Assembly: GCA_001972305.1 (NCBI GenBank)
Contig: BDDD01002124.1
Location: 137,717-201,716, forward strand
Origin: Cephalotus follicularis
Lineage: Eukaryota > Streptophyta > Magnoliopsida > Oxalidales > Cephalotaceae
Direction of reading: 5' to 3'
Length of the DNA: 64,000 nt
The position numbers and the translations under genes were made by a program. Positions 63,779-64,000 of the stretch are shown piece after piece; within the stretch, counting starts at the first letter, position 1, and the number at the start of each line of letters is the position of its first letter. Under the pieces are notes generated by a model that was given only the letters and a program-made list of their open reading frames with translations, searched no databases and had not been told where the DNA came from.

Positions 63779-64000
63779 GTAATACCCTGCTTACCTGTAC
63801 ATATTTTCTTACGGATTTTTATTTGTTTCGTTTATGTATTTGTATGTTTATGTTGGGCTTTTGTTTGGGGCTGACTGATACCAGCCTTATTCTGTTTGGG
63901 CTTGTGAGTATGGATTTGGTTATTGGACAATTAGCTAAATTATATTTATTATTATTACAAATCATTTTAAAATTTTATATATACAATTATATTTTAAGAA
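63779..64000 (+). repeat. Start of another LTR-like sequence, running off the window
   Basis: TGTAATACCCTGCTTACC interrupts the G1 LTR and has the TGTAATACCC form of gypsy LTR starts. No partner is in the window, so identity and length are unknown. Confidence 0.45.

Noticed and set aside
1-64000. Host protein genes, tRNA, rRNA or other structural RNA genes
   Set aside because: No exon-like conserved protein, no tRNA or rRNA signature was recognised. The only tRNA-like matches are primer-binding sites.

Overview
This is plant nuclear DNA, almost certainly angiosperm and probably eudicot. It is packed with nested, mostly dead reverse-transcribing elements, and I see no conventional host gene. 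The evidence is Ty3/gypsy pol fragments of chromovirus (Tekay/Del-like) type, Ty1/copia elements primed by initiator Met-tRNA, a CACTA transposon end and an endogenous caulimovirid (plant pararetrovirus). Working labels: G1-G4 are gypsy families, S1 is a solo-LTR family with a gypsy-type LTR, C1-C3 are copia families, and CV is the caulimovirid. One assembly gap (31324-31610) is present.

Layout. (1) 1-4606: degenerate G1 (+), its 5' LTR outside the window, inserted in CV. (2) 4607-5541: CV copy A (-), protease and RT pieces. (3) 5542-9840: 5' LTR and gag of G2 (+), cut by an S1 solo LTR. (4) 9841-16299: G3 (-) inside the G2 gag, with a good pol. (5) 16300-18596: broken copia C1 (-). (6) 18597-20043: non-coding, ending in a CACTA terminus. 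(7) 20044-30269: G4 (-), two 3-kb LTRs, TSD ACATC. (8) 30313-31323: G2-like LTR (-) running into the gap. (9) 31611-35472: CV copy B (-) with a candidate promoter. (10) 35473-63043: a second G2 (+), TSD GTTTG, carrying a deleted G3 in gag and, in its 3' LTR, an S1 solo LTR, copia C2 and a C3 solo LTR. (11) 63044-63232: the N-terminal half of the CV protease, which resumes after the G2 insertion. (12) 63233-63778: G1 LTR (-). (13) 63779-64000: start of another LTR-like sequence.

History. The order of events can be read from target-site duplications. G2 inserted in the CV protease, G3 inserted in the G2 gag, and the CV-G2-G3 block was then duplicated. Copy A (4607-16299) and copy B (34531 onward) share the same insertion junctions, the same LTR deletion and the same gag frameshift. 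Later insertions, deletions and C-to-T decay separated them.

The least expected signal is a short palindromic module (core GCGTCGACGC, often AAAGCGTCGACGCTTT and its decayed forms). It occurs in clusters in the LTRs or leaders of six element families, both gypsy-type and copia-type, whose flanking sequence does not otherwise look alignable. No element here looks autonomous.
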